A DNA stretch of 64,000 nucleotides from positions 372,001-436,000 of the forward strand of contig OY720098.1 in NCBI GenBank assembly GCA_963082875.1. The letters run 5' to 3'. The notes under the pieces are model-generated. The model was not told the DNA's origin. It saw only the letters and a program-made list of their open reading frames with translations, and searched no databases. Shown here piece by piece: positions 12,159-25,058 of the stretch. The first letter of the stretch is position 1, and each line of letters begins with the position of its first letter. Source of the stretch: Corella eumyota. Lineage: Eukaryota; Chordata; Ascidiacea; Phlebobranchia; Corellidae. Made by a program: the position numbers and the translations under genes.

Positions 12159-15100
12159 TTAAACAACAACCATTATCGCATAAGATATTTCTCTTTTTGT
12201 TTCAGCAATGATTGTCCACTTGTTGTTCGTCGGATCAAATACTTCAATGGAATTAACTGGGTCACCACGCCATCTAAATAATAAAACAATAAACCAGAGT
12301 TTAATAAATTATTACAAACTAAATATTTTGTTCAACTTACTTATACAAGCCCCCAACAACATAAATCTTGCCATCTACAACTGAGGCACAGTGACCATCT
12401 CGAGCCTTGTTCATTGGTGCAATATCTGAGCAGGTATCTGTGGAAATGTTGGATTTGATTACTGATGAAACAGCACCATTTTGACATCCTCCTAGATTAA
12501 GTTATAAAAATTAGTTAACTTATATGTTATAAAACTTTTAACACAAAAGAATCACTTTAACATTGTAAATTGTTTTTATAGAGTTATACTAATTATGTTA
12601 CTAGATAAAAATTACATGCAAAATAACAAATACATACCAGTAACAAATATGTGATCATCCAAAACTACAGCTGCATGGCTACTTAAACTACATTTCATTG
12701 GAGCAATAAGAGACCACTTTTGTTTATTAAAATCAAAACATTCTGAAGAACTCAATTTTCGATTGCAAACAATTTGCCTGAACAAATCAATTAAAACAAA
12801 ATATACATTTACAAACCAAATTAAACTTATAAAAATATAATACATATAAAATGTTGTCTAGAAATTATAATAATTTGTTTTTAATATTTTTAAAACTGTA
12901 TATTATTAAACTAAAACTTTTAAACCAAAAAAATTAACCAATAATTAAATAATTTTTTTATTACATTTTAATTTGTTTTGTAAAAACATTAAATTAAATT
13001 TATTCAATTAAAAAACAAATTGTTTAAAGACACAAACAATATAGCAGAATGGTCACTAGTGATGTCATAATAAGCTAGTTTTATGAATTAAAATTTAGAT
13101 GTCACTCAAAGTTGCAGCCAAAATAATCAAAATATTTAAATTATTTGCTTAATTATCAATCTTAAGTTAATCTTAAGACCAAGTTATTTTTGACCCAAAC
13201 AGAGTTAAATTTTTGTAACACTGCTTAATGATTAAATTTTTTTAAATATTTTTTAAACTTTTCGTTGTATTAAAACACCTTTTTTTTCTATTATTTTGTA
13301 AACTATCTTAAAACATTTATTAATACAATGAAACTTTTAACTTGTTTACCTCTTGCAGCAAGTAATGCATGTTCATATCTTGGAACAATCATGTCAGGAA
13401 TACTTCCTCTTTTATTTGTCCTCACATCCAAGAATTCCCCACTTGATAAAATTTTCCTTTTTTCATCTTGGCCCCCAGTTGTGTAAATACAATCTACAAC
13501 AATTATAAACTTAACAGATTGTTTTTTAATTTTTATTATAACCTTGCCAATTGTAATACAGTAGAAAACTTAAAAGATTTAATATTAATAACTAAATAGC
13601 TAATTGCAATAAAAATAAAACCCAACTTTCAAATATTAAAATTAATAAACCAACCATTTATGGCAGCTGATGATGCACACAACCGAGCTTGTTTCATTGG
13701 AGGTTCAACTTTCCATTGTGGATCTACCTCATCTAACTTTAAACTCTTAACAGAGGATTTACCCTGCCCTCCCATGATGAAAACTTGATTGTTGACAACA
13801 GCAGATGAAGCTTCCCACCTTTCTTCATTTAATTCCTTAAAATAAATTTAGTTTATAAATTTCCAAATACAAACAAATTTAAAAAAAGTGTAAATTAAAC
13901 ATCATATTTTAAACCAAAATGTTTAAACACTGAAACATTTATATTTTAAAATAAAAAAAAATCAACTTACTGGCATCTGAGTCCATTGTTTTGTAACAGT
14001 ATCAAACAAAACAACATTTTTTGTATTGGGGGAATCCCCTCCCATTACAAGTAACTTTGTTGGAACTGCAACTATAAAAATAAAATCACTTTGTTTAAAA
14101 AGTAAAATATTATTTAAACAAAAATGTTTCTATTTTCTATTTGAATGTTATTATTATTAAAATAAATTAAAATCATTTAAGTTAATTTCAAAAACATAAT
14201 TTTAACCTTTTTCTGGAACAAACTTAACGGTAGCAGAAATAATTAAATGAGAACATTCCAATGAATTCATAATCAAACCCTAAAATAAAAATAATTTTTA
14301 AAACAACTTAATCAACCTTTAAATGCTGATTATTTAATATTTATTTTATTTCAATTATAAATAATTTAACTGACCTCTTTCATAACAACTTGTTCTAGAA
14401 ATTCTCTGCCTAATTTAAGAAGATCAAGAGATTGAAACAATTGGTTAACATGTTTCTGTCGTTCATTGCTGTCATGTTTTATCCAATTTATCATCGAATT
14501 GTAAACTATCTGCTCAGATGAAACCTGTGTTAAAAAATGTTCAAAATAATTTAAACAGGTTAAACTTAATCTTGTCTAAGATAGTATGAGTATTTATTTA
14601 GAAAATACTTATCAATGAAAATGGCTTTTCTAAAAAAATAAATAATGTAAAGAAAGTAAAAAAGTAGTTCCATAAAAAAATATTTTGAATATAAATAGTT
14701 CTAGTGCAATACTTTGTTTCAGAAGCAAATTAAAATAATATTTGTACAAGATTAATTTGGCAATTTAAAAAAAAAATTTATAAACTTTTGAAAGCCGTGT
14801 CTTCTGAACATAGTAAAACTTATTTTTTTTCACTTTTAGAACAGAAAGCAAATCCTCGTAACAAAGTTTAATAAATTCTTGCTTTGATGCAATTCTTTCA
14901 AAATTCTTGGCAATTATTTTCTGGGCTCCTTGCTTTAAGTTATTAAGGTTGTATCTTTGAGAATAAGCCAGCATGGTTAAACAATTCTCAACATCAACAA
15001 TGGTTTGCAGAAATTCTCCACAAAACTTTCGAAGTTCTAAAATTTAAATGTTGTCTCATTCTTAAGTTAAATGAGAATAATATTGTTATAAAATTGAGTA

Positions 15101-15827
15101 TATACATACATAAATATAACAAAACTTTAAATATATAAAAAGATTTAAATAACTTAAATATAATTCAACTACTTTGTTTTAACAAAATTTACATGCTACC
15201 CCATCGTTATTGAAATTTTAATAATTTTACTGTTAATCTGTAGATAATTTGCAGCCTCCATAATTTCAAAGACATTTTCTTCAGTCATCAGGATTTTTGC
15301 AGTGTAGGCATAATCTAAAATAAGATCCATAATTTCCGAGCTTATTCCTTGGATCTTTACAATGGGATTGTATTTCTCTCTCATCTGTAAAAATATAAAG
15401 TTGACTGAAAAGACAAAATTATTGTATTGGTATGACCACCATTTTACATTTGAAAATGCTACCATTTTTTTACAGCCATTTTACAAATTTGAAGTAGAAC
15501 CACATTAAATAAATTTAAACAATTGCAAAATTTTTACAAATTTTTTTTTTTTTTAATGTTTTTTTTACCTCAGTTGTAAACATTGTTTTAAAGAAAACAC
15601 AAAAAAATGCGAGAATGTTTTTGTGAGCGGAATGCTTCTTTGTACCATCGTTGATTGTAACATCACAAAACTCTTTGTCTTCATTTCTATCTCTAAAATA
15701 AAACATTAAATAAATATTTAGTTTTAAAATAATAAATCAACCAACAGTATATCAATAACAAACCTGTTTAACTCTTCAAATATTTCATTAATGTGGTCAC
15801 CCTCAAAAATTGTTGACTTCGCACCAT
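12159..15827 (-). pseudogene. Gene D: broken BTB-BACK-Kelch copy (three lesions)
   Basis: Exons (5' to 3'): 15827-15764, 15692-15569, 15384-15231, 15036 to about 14834, 14524-14375, 14279-14207, 14065-13971, 13835-13655, 13493-13350, 12777-12638, 12491-12341, 12273-12159. Exon 1 has two extra A/T bases in the run at about 15805-15809, which shifts frame and gives a stop before the end of the exon. The normal donor of intron 4 (near 14826-14833) is deleted; a GTGAAA five codons upstream would keep phase. Exon 10 has lost 19 bp at 12760/12761, removing the blade-4 Gly-Gly and running into a TGA. The other exons stay open, so decay looks recent. Exon 10 starts and ends in phase 1, so skipping it would keep frame, but the exon 1 shift has no such escape. 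Probably not functional. Confidence 0.85.
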
Positions 15828-16414
15828 TTTTAAACAATTTTAAACAACATTAACAACAAACCTAAAACCTTGAAACAAAATTGTAATTAGTAAAACTACA
15901 GTGATTAGAAAATGCATAAGTTATTAAAATTTAATTACAAGCACAAATATCATCAAAATCATCAAAAATTAAATTTTCAATGCAAAGTTATAAAATAAAA
16001 ATAAATGTATTTTAACTAAAAATTAATTAAAAAAAGCATTAAAAAGTTTAAAATATAATTTCCAATTATTTAAATTAAAAATCTTAATTTGAATCATAGA
16101 ATAAAAACAATTGTTTTACATATTACTAGTTTTAAAAACAAAATACTCAATAATTACTTAGACATAAACAAGTTAAAAAACAAAACAATTAATAAATAAC
16201 AAACATAAAAATTAAAAATATATGCCTTATTAAAATACCTTTACTGAAAAAAATCTTATCATACATTTTATTAAAATTTTAAAATTTAAAATAATTTTTA
16301 AAAACACCAATAATAAAGTTAAATCTTTGATAAAGTGTTATTACTACTTGTATTGTTACTGTATAAAGTTAATTAAATAACAAGTTGTGACATCATAAAC
16401 AGAATAATATGTTA
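15828..16414. other. Spacer D-E (hybrid of type 2 and type 1)
   Basis: The first part (to about 15,965) reads like type 2 (CACAAATATCATCAAAATCATC) and then switches to type 1 (TTTTCAATGCAAAGTTATAA). This looks like a recombination joint between the two spacer types. No gene seen. Confidence 0.55.
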
Positions 16415-19400
16415 TTAAACAACAACCGTTGTAGCATAAGATATTTCTTTTTTTGTTTCAGCAATGATTGTCCACTTGTTGTTCGTGGGATCAAATACTT
16501 CAATGGAATTAACTGGATCAAACCTAAATAATAAAACAATAAACCAGAGTTTAATAAATTATTACAAACTAAATATTTTGTTCTACTTACTTATACAAGC
16601 CCCCAATAACATAAATCTTGCCATCTACAACTGAGGCACAGTGACCATATCGAGCCTTGTTCAGTGGTGCAATATCTGACCAGGTATCTGTGGAAATGTT
16701 GTATTTGATCACCGATGAAACAGCACCATTTTGATATCCACCTTAATTAAGTTATAAAAATTAGTTAACTTAAATGTTATAAAACTTTAAACACAAAAGA
16801 ATCAATTTAACATTGTAAAATGTTTTTATAGAGTTAAACTAATTATGTTACTAGATAAAAATTACATGTAAAATAACAAATACATACCAGTAACAAATAT
16901 GTGATCATCCAAAACTACAGCTGCATGCTCACTTATACCATATTTCATTGGAGCAATAAGAGACCACTTATGTTTATTAAAATCAAAACATTCTGAAGAA
17001 CTTAATTTTCCATTATCATTAATTCCTCCGATTGCAAATAATTTACCTGAACAAATCAATTAAAACAAAATATACATTTACAAACCAAATTAAACTTATG
17101 AAAATTTAATTTATATAAAATGTTGTCTAAAATTTTTAATAATTTGTTTTTAATATTTTTAAAACGTATATTATTAAACTAAAACTTTTTTTTTTAAATT
17201 AACCAATAATTAAATAATTTTTTCTTTACATTTTAATTTGTTTTGTAAAAACATTAAATTAAATTTATTCAATTAAAAAACAATTTGTTTAAAGACACAA
17301 ACAATATAGTAGAATGGTCACCAGTGATGTCATAATGAGCTAGTTTTATGAATTAAAATTTAGATGTCACTCAAAGTTGCAGCAAAAATAATCAAATTAT
17401 TTAAATTATTTGCTTAATTATCAATCTTAAGTTAATCTTAAGACCAAGTTATTTTTGACCCAACAGAGTTAAATTTTTGTAACACTGTTTAATGATTAAT
17501 TTTTTTAAATATTTTTTAAACATATCATTGTATTAAAACACCTTTTTTTAATTATTTAGTAAACTATCTTAAAACATTTATTAATACAATGAAACTTTTA
17601 ACTTGTTTACCTTTTGCAGCAAGTAATGCATGGTTTCTTCGTGGAACAATCATGTCAGGAATATTTCCTCTTTTATTTGTCCTCACATCCAAGAATTCTC
17701 CACTTGATAAAGTTTTATAATCTTCATCTTGACCTCCAGTTGTGTAAATACAATCTACAACATTTATAAACTTAACAGATTGTTTTTTTATTTTATTATA
17801 ATCTTGTCATATGTAAAACATTTAGAAACTACTTAGATTGGTTTGTAGTTAAAATAATAACTGTGCTATAACGCAAAAATAAGGTAAAATCTTAACGTGT
17901 AAAACTATAATAACTAAAGTGCAAATTGCAGTTATACCAACAAACCCAATAAAGCAAACAATAAAGTGAATAAACAAACCATTTATGACAGCTGATGATG
18001 CCAGCCACCGAGCGTGTTGCATTGGACTTTCAACTTTCCATTGTGGATCTACTTCATCTAACTTTAAACTCTCAACAGAGGATTTAAACCTCCCTCCCAT
18101 GATGAAAACTTGATTGTTGACAACAGCAGATGAAGCTCCAAACCTTTCTTCATTTAATTCCTGTAAATAAAAAATTTCGCTAAATTGTAATCCTAATATA
18201 AGTGTATTGATTTTAGATGTCTATAATTTTATAATGTAAATCTTAAAAAATACAAATTCCACATTTTTTGCTAACATAATGCATTATACATTATTAAATC
18301 ACAGCATTTTGATTAATTTTAATATTTAAAAAGTTAACTGAACGAAATATAATTTTAGAAAAGACAACTAACTGGTATCTGAGTCCATTGTTTTGTAACA
18401 GTGTTAAACAAAACAGATTCTTTTTCATAACTATGTCCTCCCATTATAAGTAAATTTGTTGGAACTGCAACTATAAAAATAAAATCACTGTGTTTAAAAA
18501 GTAAAATAATATTTAAACTTATTTATTTAATTTAAATGTTTCTTATTTTAATGTTAATTTTATTTGTGAATGCAATATTAATCCCAATTATAACCTTTTT
18601 CTATATCAGGAACAAACTGAACAATAGCAGAAATAATTGCTTGATTACATTCCAGCGAACTCATAATCAAGCCCTGAAATAAAAATATTTTTAAAACAAA
18701 TAAACTAAATAAAAATACTTCATTTAATAATATTCAATAATGTTTCATTTCAATTTATAATCATTTAACTGACCTCTTTCATAACTACTTGTTGAAGAAA
18801 TTCTCTGCCTAATTTAAGAAGATCAAGAGATTGAAACAATTGGTTAACATGTTTCTGTCGTTCATTGCGGTCATGTGTTATCCAATTTATCATCGCATTG
18901 TAAACTATCTGCTCAGATGAAACCTGTGTTTAAAAATGTTCAAAATATTTTAAACAGGTTGAATTTAATCTTGTCTAAGATAGTATGAGTATTTATTTAG
19001 AAAATGCTTATCAATAAAAAAGAGAATTTCTAGAGTAAAGTTAGTGTAAAGAAGTTAAAAAGGTAGTTCCATAAAAAAATATTTTGACTAAAAATAGTTT
19101 TAGAGCAATTTTTTGTTCCACATTAAACACATTAAAATAATATTTGTACAAGGGTTAGTTTGCTAAATTTTTTTTAAATTATGTTATAGTATTAGAAAGC
19201 TAAGTTTTCTTAACATACTAAAACTTATATTACCTTCTTTTCTTTTGGTTTTAGAATACAAAGTAAATCCTCGAAACAAAGTTTAATAAACTCTTGCTTT
19301 GATGCAACTTTTTCAAAATTCTCAGCAATTATTTTCTGGGCTCCTTGCTTTAAGTTTTCAAGGTTGTATCTTTGAGAATAAGCCAGCATGGTTAAACAAT

Positions 19401-20220
19401 TCTCAACATCAACAATGGTTTGCAGAAATTCTCCACAAAACTTTCGAAGTTCTAAATTTAAAATATGTCTCATTCTTGAGTTAAATAAGAATAATATTTA
19501 AATAAAATTAATAATAATAATTATGATAAAACATTAAATATATCAAAAAGATTTAAACAACTTAAATATAATTTAACTTTTAACAAAAATTTACATGCTA
19601 CCCTATTGTTATTAAAATTTTAATCATTTTACTATTAATTTGTAAATAATTTGCAGCTTCCATAATTTCAAAAACATTTTCTTCAGTTATCAGAATTTTT
19701 GCAGTGTAGGCATAATCTAAAATAAGTTCCATAATTTCCGAGCTTATTCCTTGGATCTTTACAATAGGATTGTATTTCTCTCTCATCTATGAAAACATAA
19801 AGTTGACTGAAAAGACAAAATTTTTTGTATTGGCAAGACCACCATTTTACATTTGAAATGCCACCATTTTCTAACAGTAAATTTATAAATTTTACTAAAA
19901 CCACATTGTATTAATTTTAAACAAAATATTTGAAAATCAACAGTTTTTAAAAAGTTTTTTTACCTCAGTTGTAAACATTGTTTTAAAGAAAACACAAAAA
20001 AATGCGAGAATGTTTTTGTGAGCAGAATGCTTCTTTGTTCCATCATTGATTGTAACATCACAAAACTCTTCGTCTTCATTTCTATCTCTAAAATAAAAAA
20101 TTAAATAAATATTTAGTTTTAAAATAATAAATCAATCAACAGTATATCAATAACAAACCTGTTTAACTCTTCAAATATTTCATTAATGTGGTCACCCTCA
20201 AATTGTTGACTTCGCACCAT
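16415..20220 (-). CDS. Gene E: complete BTB-BACK-Kelch (KLHL-type) protein, about 540 aa
   Basis: Exons (5' to 3'): 20220-20159, 20087-19964, 19786-19633, 19451-19234, 18923-18774, 18673-18595, 18464-18373, 18160-17980, 17754-17611, 17046-16888, 16741-16591, 16523-16415. The frame is open, 1623 bp with the stop. Domain order is BTB, BACK, six kelch blades. Exon 6 is of the PDIEKG type and exon 7 of the HSYEKES type, shared with gene I. Exon 4 and intron 4 closely match gene M, and partly H. Rim residues include GGRFKSS in blade 2 and HARWLASS before blade 3. The C-terminus reads TVVV where other copies read MVVV. Intron 7 is longer than in B or C, about 210 bp. A CUL3 adaptor role is inferred from the family; the target is unknown. 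Confidence 0.88.
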
Positions 20221-20810
20221 TTTTAAACAAATTTAAACAACATTAACAACAAACCTAAAACCTTGAAACAAAATTGGAATTAGTAAAACTACAGTGATTA
20301 GAAAATGCATAAAAGTTATTAAAATTTAATTAAAAGCACAAAATGTTAAAAAAAGTTATAAAAAATTAAATTTTCATTGCAAAGTTATAAAATAACAATA
20401 AATGTATTTTAACTGAAAATTAATTAAAAAAAGATTTAAAAAGTTTAAAATATAATTTCCAATTATTTAAATTAAAAATCTTAATTTGAATCATAGAATA
20501 AAAACAATTGTTTTACATATTACTAGTTTAAAAACAAAATACTCAATAATTACTTAGGCATAAACAAATTAAATAACAAAACAATTAATAAATAACAAAC
20601 ATAAAAATTAAAAATATATGCCTTGTTAAAATACCTTTACTGAAAAAAATCGTATCATACATTTTATTAAAATTTTAAAATTTAAAATAATTTTTAAAAG
20701 CACCAATAATAAAGTTAAATCTTTAATAAAGTGTTATTACTACTTGTATTGTTACTGTATAAAGTTAATTAAATAACAAGTTGTGACATCATAAACAGAA
20801 TAATATGTTA
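20221..20810. other. Spacer E-F (type 1)
   Basis: Type 1 AT-rich spacer. It should hold the promoter of E and the 3' end of F. It shares the TTAGGCATAAAC site and the TGACATCA near gene F with the other type 1 spacers. No gene seen. Confidence 0.5.
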
Positions 20811-23800
20811 TTAAACAACAACCATTATCGCATAAGATATTTTTCTTTTTGTTTCAGCAATGATTGTCCACTTGTTGTTCGTCGGATCAAATACTTCAAT
20901 GGAATTAACTGAACCCCTAAATAATAAAACAATAAACCAGAGTTTAATAAATTATAACAAACTAAATATTTAGTTTAACTTACCCTTTACCCCAGCCCCC
21001 CACAACATAAATCTTCCCATCTACAACTGAGGCACAGTGACCATATCGAGCCTCGTTCATTGGTGCAACTTCTGACCAGGTATTAGTAATAATGTTGTAT
21101 TTGATCACCGATGAAACACCACCATTTTGATATCCTCCTAGATTAAGTTATAAAAATTAGTTAACTTAAATGTTATAAAATTTTAAACACAAAAGAATCA
21201 CTTTAACATTGTAAATTGTTTTTATAGAGTTATACTAATTATGTTACTAGATAAAAATTACATGCAAAATAACAAATACATACCAGTAACAAATATGTGA
21301 TCATCCAAAACTACAGCTGCATGGCTACTTAAACTACATTTCATTGGAGCAATAAGAGACCACTTTTGTTCATCAAAATCAAAACATTCTGATGAAATTA
21401 ATTTTCCATCTTTATCATTATATCCCCCGATTGCGAATAATTTACCTGAACAAATAAATTAAATTAAAATATACATTTACAAACCAAATTAAACTAATAA
21501 AAATATAATACATAAAAAATGTTGTCTAGAAATTTTAATAATTTGTTTTTAATATTTTTAAAACGTAAATTATTAAACTAAACTTTTTTTTTTAATTAAC
21601 CAATAATTAAATAATTTTTCTTTACATTTTAATTTGTTTTGTGAAAACATTAAATTAAATTTATTCAATTAAAAAACAATTTGTTTAAAGACACAAACAA
21701 TATAGCAGAATGGTCACTAGTGATGTCATAATGATCTAGTTTTATAAATTAAAAATTGGATGCCACTCAAAGTTGCAGCAAAAATAATCAAAATATTTAA
21801 ATTATTTGCTTAATTAACAATCTTAAGTTAATCTTAAGACCAAGTTATTTTTGACCAAACAGAGTTAAAATTTTGTAACATTGCTTAATGATTAATTTTA
21901 TTTAATAATTTTTAAACTTTTCGTTGTATTAAAACACCTTTTTTTAATTATTTAGTAAACTATCTTTAAATATTTATTAATACAATAAAACCTTAACTCG
22001 TTTACCTCTTGCAGCAAGTAATGCATGGTTTCTTCGTGGAACAATCATGTCAGGAATATTTCCTCTTTTATTTGTCCTCACATCCAAGAATTCCCCACTT
22101 GATAAAGTTTTCCAATTTTCATCTTGGCCTCCAGTTGTGTAAATACAATCTACAACAATTATAAACTAAACAGATTGTTTTTTCATTTTATTAGAATCTT
22201 TTAATATATAATACAGTAGAGAACTTAAAAGATTTAATATTAATAACTAAAGAGCTATTTGCAATAAAAATGAAACCCAACTAGGCAAACACTAAAGTTA
22301 ATAAACCAACCATTTATGACAGCTGATGATGCACACAACCGAGCTTGTTTTATCGGAGGTTCAACTTTCCATTGTGAATCTACCTCATCTAACTTTAAAC
22401 TCTCAACAGAAAATTTACTCAAACCTCCCATGGTGAAAACTTGATTGTTAACAACAGCAGATGAAGCTTCACTCCGTTTTTCATTTAATTCCTTAAATTT
22501 GATAAAAGTTTATAAATATCCAAATGTAAACAAATTAAACTTGAACGATTGTAAATTAAACAACATATTTTAAACCGTATAAATTTTAAACACTGAAATA
22601 TTTTGATTATAAGAAATTTTAATGAGAAATTAAAAGAATATAAAAAAACTTAAAAATAAACTTACTGGCATTTGCGTCCATTGTTTTGTAACAGTGTCAA
22701 ACAAAACGACATCTTTACCATGATCAGCTCCTCCCATTATCAGTAACTTTGTTGGAACTTCAAAAAAAAGGTTTAAAATAATTTAAAAAATTTTAAATGA
22801 ATAACACTTTCACATTTAATAAAATGAATAAATTGTTTTTAAAATTTAAACGTTAAATTAATTATAAATAATTTGCTGTCTTTCACCTTTTACTTTCTGT
22901 GGGGCAAAATTTACCAAAGCTGAGATAAGTATTTGATTACATTCAAACGATTTCATAATTAATTCCTAAAAACAAAAATAAGTCAATTTTCAGATATGTA
23001 TAATAAATAAAATGATTGTCACAAAGTTGGTATGCTGTTTAAGTATCAACCGCTACAACTTTTTATAATTTAACTGACCTCTTTCATAATGACTTGTTGT
23101 AGAAATTCTCTGTCTAATTTAAGAAGATCAAGAGATTGAAACAATTGGTTGACATGTTTCTGTCGTTCATTGCTGTCATGTTTTATCCAATTTATCATCG
23201 CATTGTAAACGATCTGCTCAGATAAAACCTGTGTTAAAAAATGTTCAAAATAATTTAAACAGGTTAAATTTAAACTTGTCTAAAATAGTATAAGTATTAA
23301 TTTAGAAAATACTTATCAATAAAAATAAAATTAATGTAAAAAAAGTAAAAAGGTAGTTCCATAAAAGAGTATTTTAACTTTAAATAATTTTAGAAAAATT
23401 CTTTGTTCTTTATTAAAATCATATTTGTACAAAGATTAATTTAGCAATTTTTTTTATAATTTTATAAACTTTTAAACAGGCAAGTCTTCTGAACATACTA
23501 AACTTTATATTACCTTCTTTTTTTTCAGTTTTAGAATACAAAACAAATCCTCGAAACAAAGTTTAATAAATTCTTGCTTTGATGCAACTTTTTCAAAATT
23601 CCCAGCAATCATTTTCTGGGCTCCTTGCTTTAAGTTTTTAAGGTTGTATCTTTGAGAATAAGCCAGCATGATTAAACAATTATCAACATCAACAATGGTT
23701 TGCAGAAATTTTCCACAAAACTTTCGAAGTTCTAAATTTATAATGTTGTCTCATTCTTAAGTTAAATGCGAATAATATTTAAATAAAATTAATCATAATA

Positions 23801-24506
23801 ATTATGACAAAACATTAAATATATAAAAAAGATTTAAATAACTTAAATATAATTTAACTTTTAACAAAAATTTACATGCTACCCTATCGTTATTGAAATT
23901 TAAATAATTTTACTGTTAATCTGTAGATAATTTGCAGCTTCCATAATTTCAAAGACATTGTCTTCAGTTATCAGGATTTTTGCAGTGTAGGCATAATCTA
24001 AAATAAGTTCCATAATTTCCGAGCTTATTCCTTGGATCTTTACAATGGGATTGTATTTCTCTCTCATCTGTAAAAACATAAAGTTCACTGAAAAGACAAT
24101 ATTATTGTATTGGCAAGACCACCATTTTACATTTGAAAATGCTACCATTTTTTACAGCCATTTTACAAATTTGAAGTAGAACCACATTAAATAAATTTAA
24201 ACAATTGCAAAATTTTACGAATAAGTAGTTTTTAAAATGTTTTTTTTATCTCAGTTGTAAACATTGTTTTAAAGAAAACACAAAAAAATGCGAGAATGTT
24301 TTTGTGAGCGGAATGCTTCTTTGTTCCATCGTTGATTGTAACATCACAAAACTCTTTGTCTTCATTCCTATCTCTAAAATAAAACATTAAATAAATATTT
24401 AGTTTTAAAATAATAAATCAACCAACAGTATATCAATAACAAACCTGTTTAACTCTTCAAATATTTCATTAATGTGGTCACCCTCAAATTGTTGACTTCG
24501 CACCAT
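20811..24506 (-). pseudogene. Gene F: BTB-BACK-Kelch copy with a lost splice donor in intron 2
   Basis: Exons (5' to 3'): 24506-24445, 24373-24250, 24067-23914, 23731-23514, 23228-23079, 22965-22887, 22757-22666, 22491-22311, 22149-22006, 21445-21284, 21137-20984, 20916-20811. All exons are open and in phase (1626 bp if spliced as in the other copies). At 24249 the first base of intron 2 is changed: the donor reads ATAAAA where every other copy has GTAAAA. Retaining the intron would meet an in-frame stop within a few codons, inside the BTB domain. It does not look like a U12 AT-AC intron, since the ATATCC start is absent. A cryptic GTTTAC lies just upstream but would break phase. It may be a very young pseudogene, or a single-base sequence error. 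Exons 6-8 resemble gene A. Confidence 0.7.
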
Positions 24507-25058
24507 TTTTAAACAAATTTAAACAACATTAACAACAAACCTAAAACCTTGAAACAAAAATGTAATTAGTAAAACTATAGTAATTAGAAAATGCATAAAA
24601 GTAATTAAACTTTAAATACAAGCACAAATACTATCAAAATCATCAAAAATAAAATTTTAAATTGCATTCTAATTTAAATAAATTTTGAAAAAACAACTGC
24701 AATTATTTTAAAGTACAATTAAATAAATCAAAATATCTAACTTGAAATCATAAAAAAACAATTGTTTTAAATATAACTAGTTCTAAGAAAGAAAAATTAC
24801 ACAATTTAGGCCTAAACAAATATTGGCAAAAAACAATCAAATAACAAAAATAAAGATTAAAAATATCTTCCTTAACAAAATAACTTGAATGATTTAACAT
24901 TTTTCAATAAATTTAATTAATATTTTTAGTTTTAAAATAACTTTTTAATATCACCAATAATAAAGTTAAAATGTTCAATAAAGTTGTAACACTAGTTGTA
25001 TTGTTACCATATAAACTTAATTAACAAATTATAACATCATAAATGAAATCACTTGTTA
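24507..25058. other. Spacer F-G (type 2)
   Basis: Type 2 AT-rich spacer. The part near gene G is diverged: the CRE-like octamer is altered to AACATCAT. No gene seen. Confidence 0.5.
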
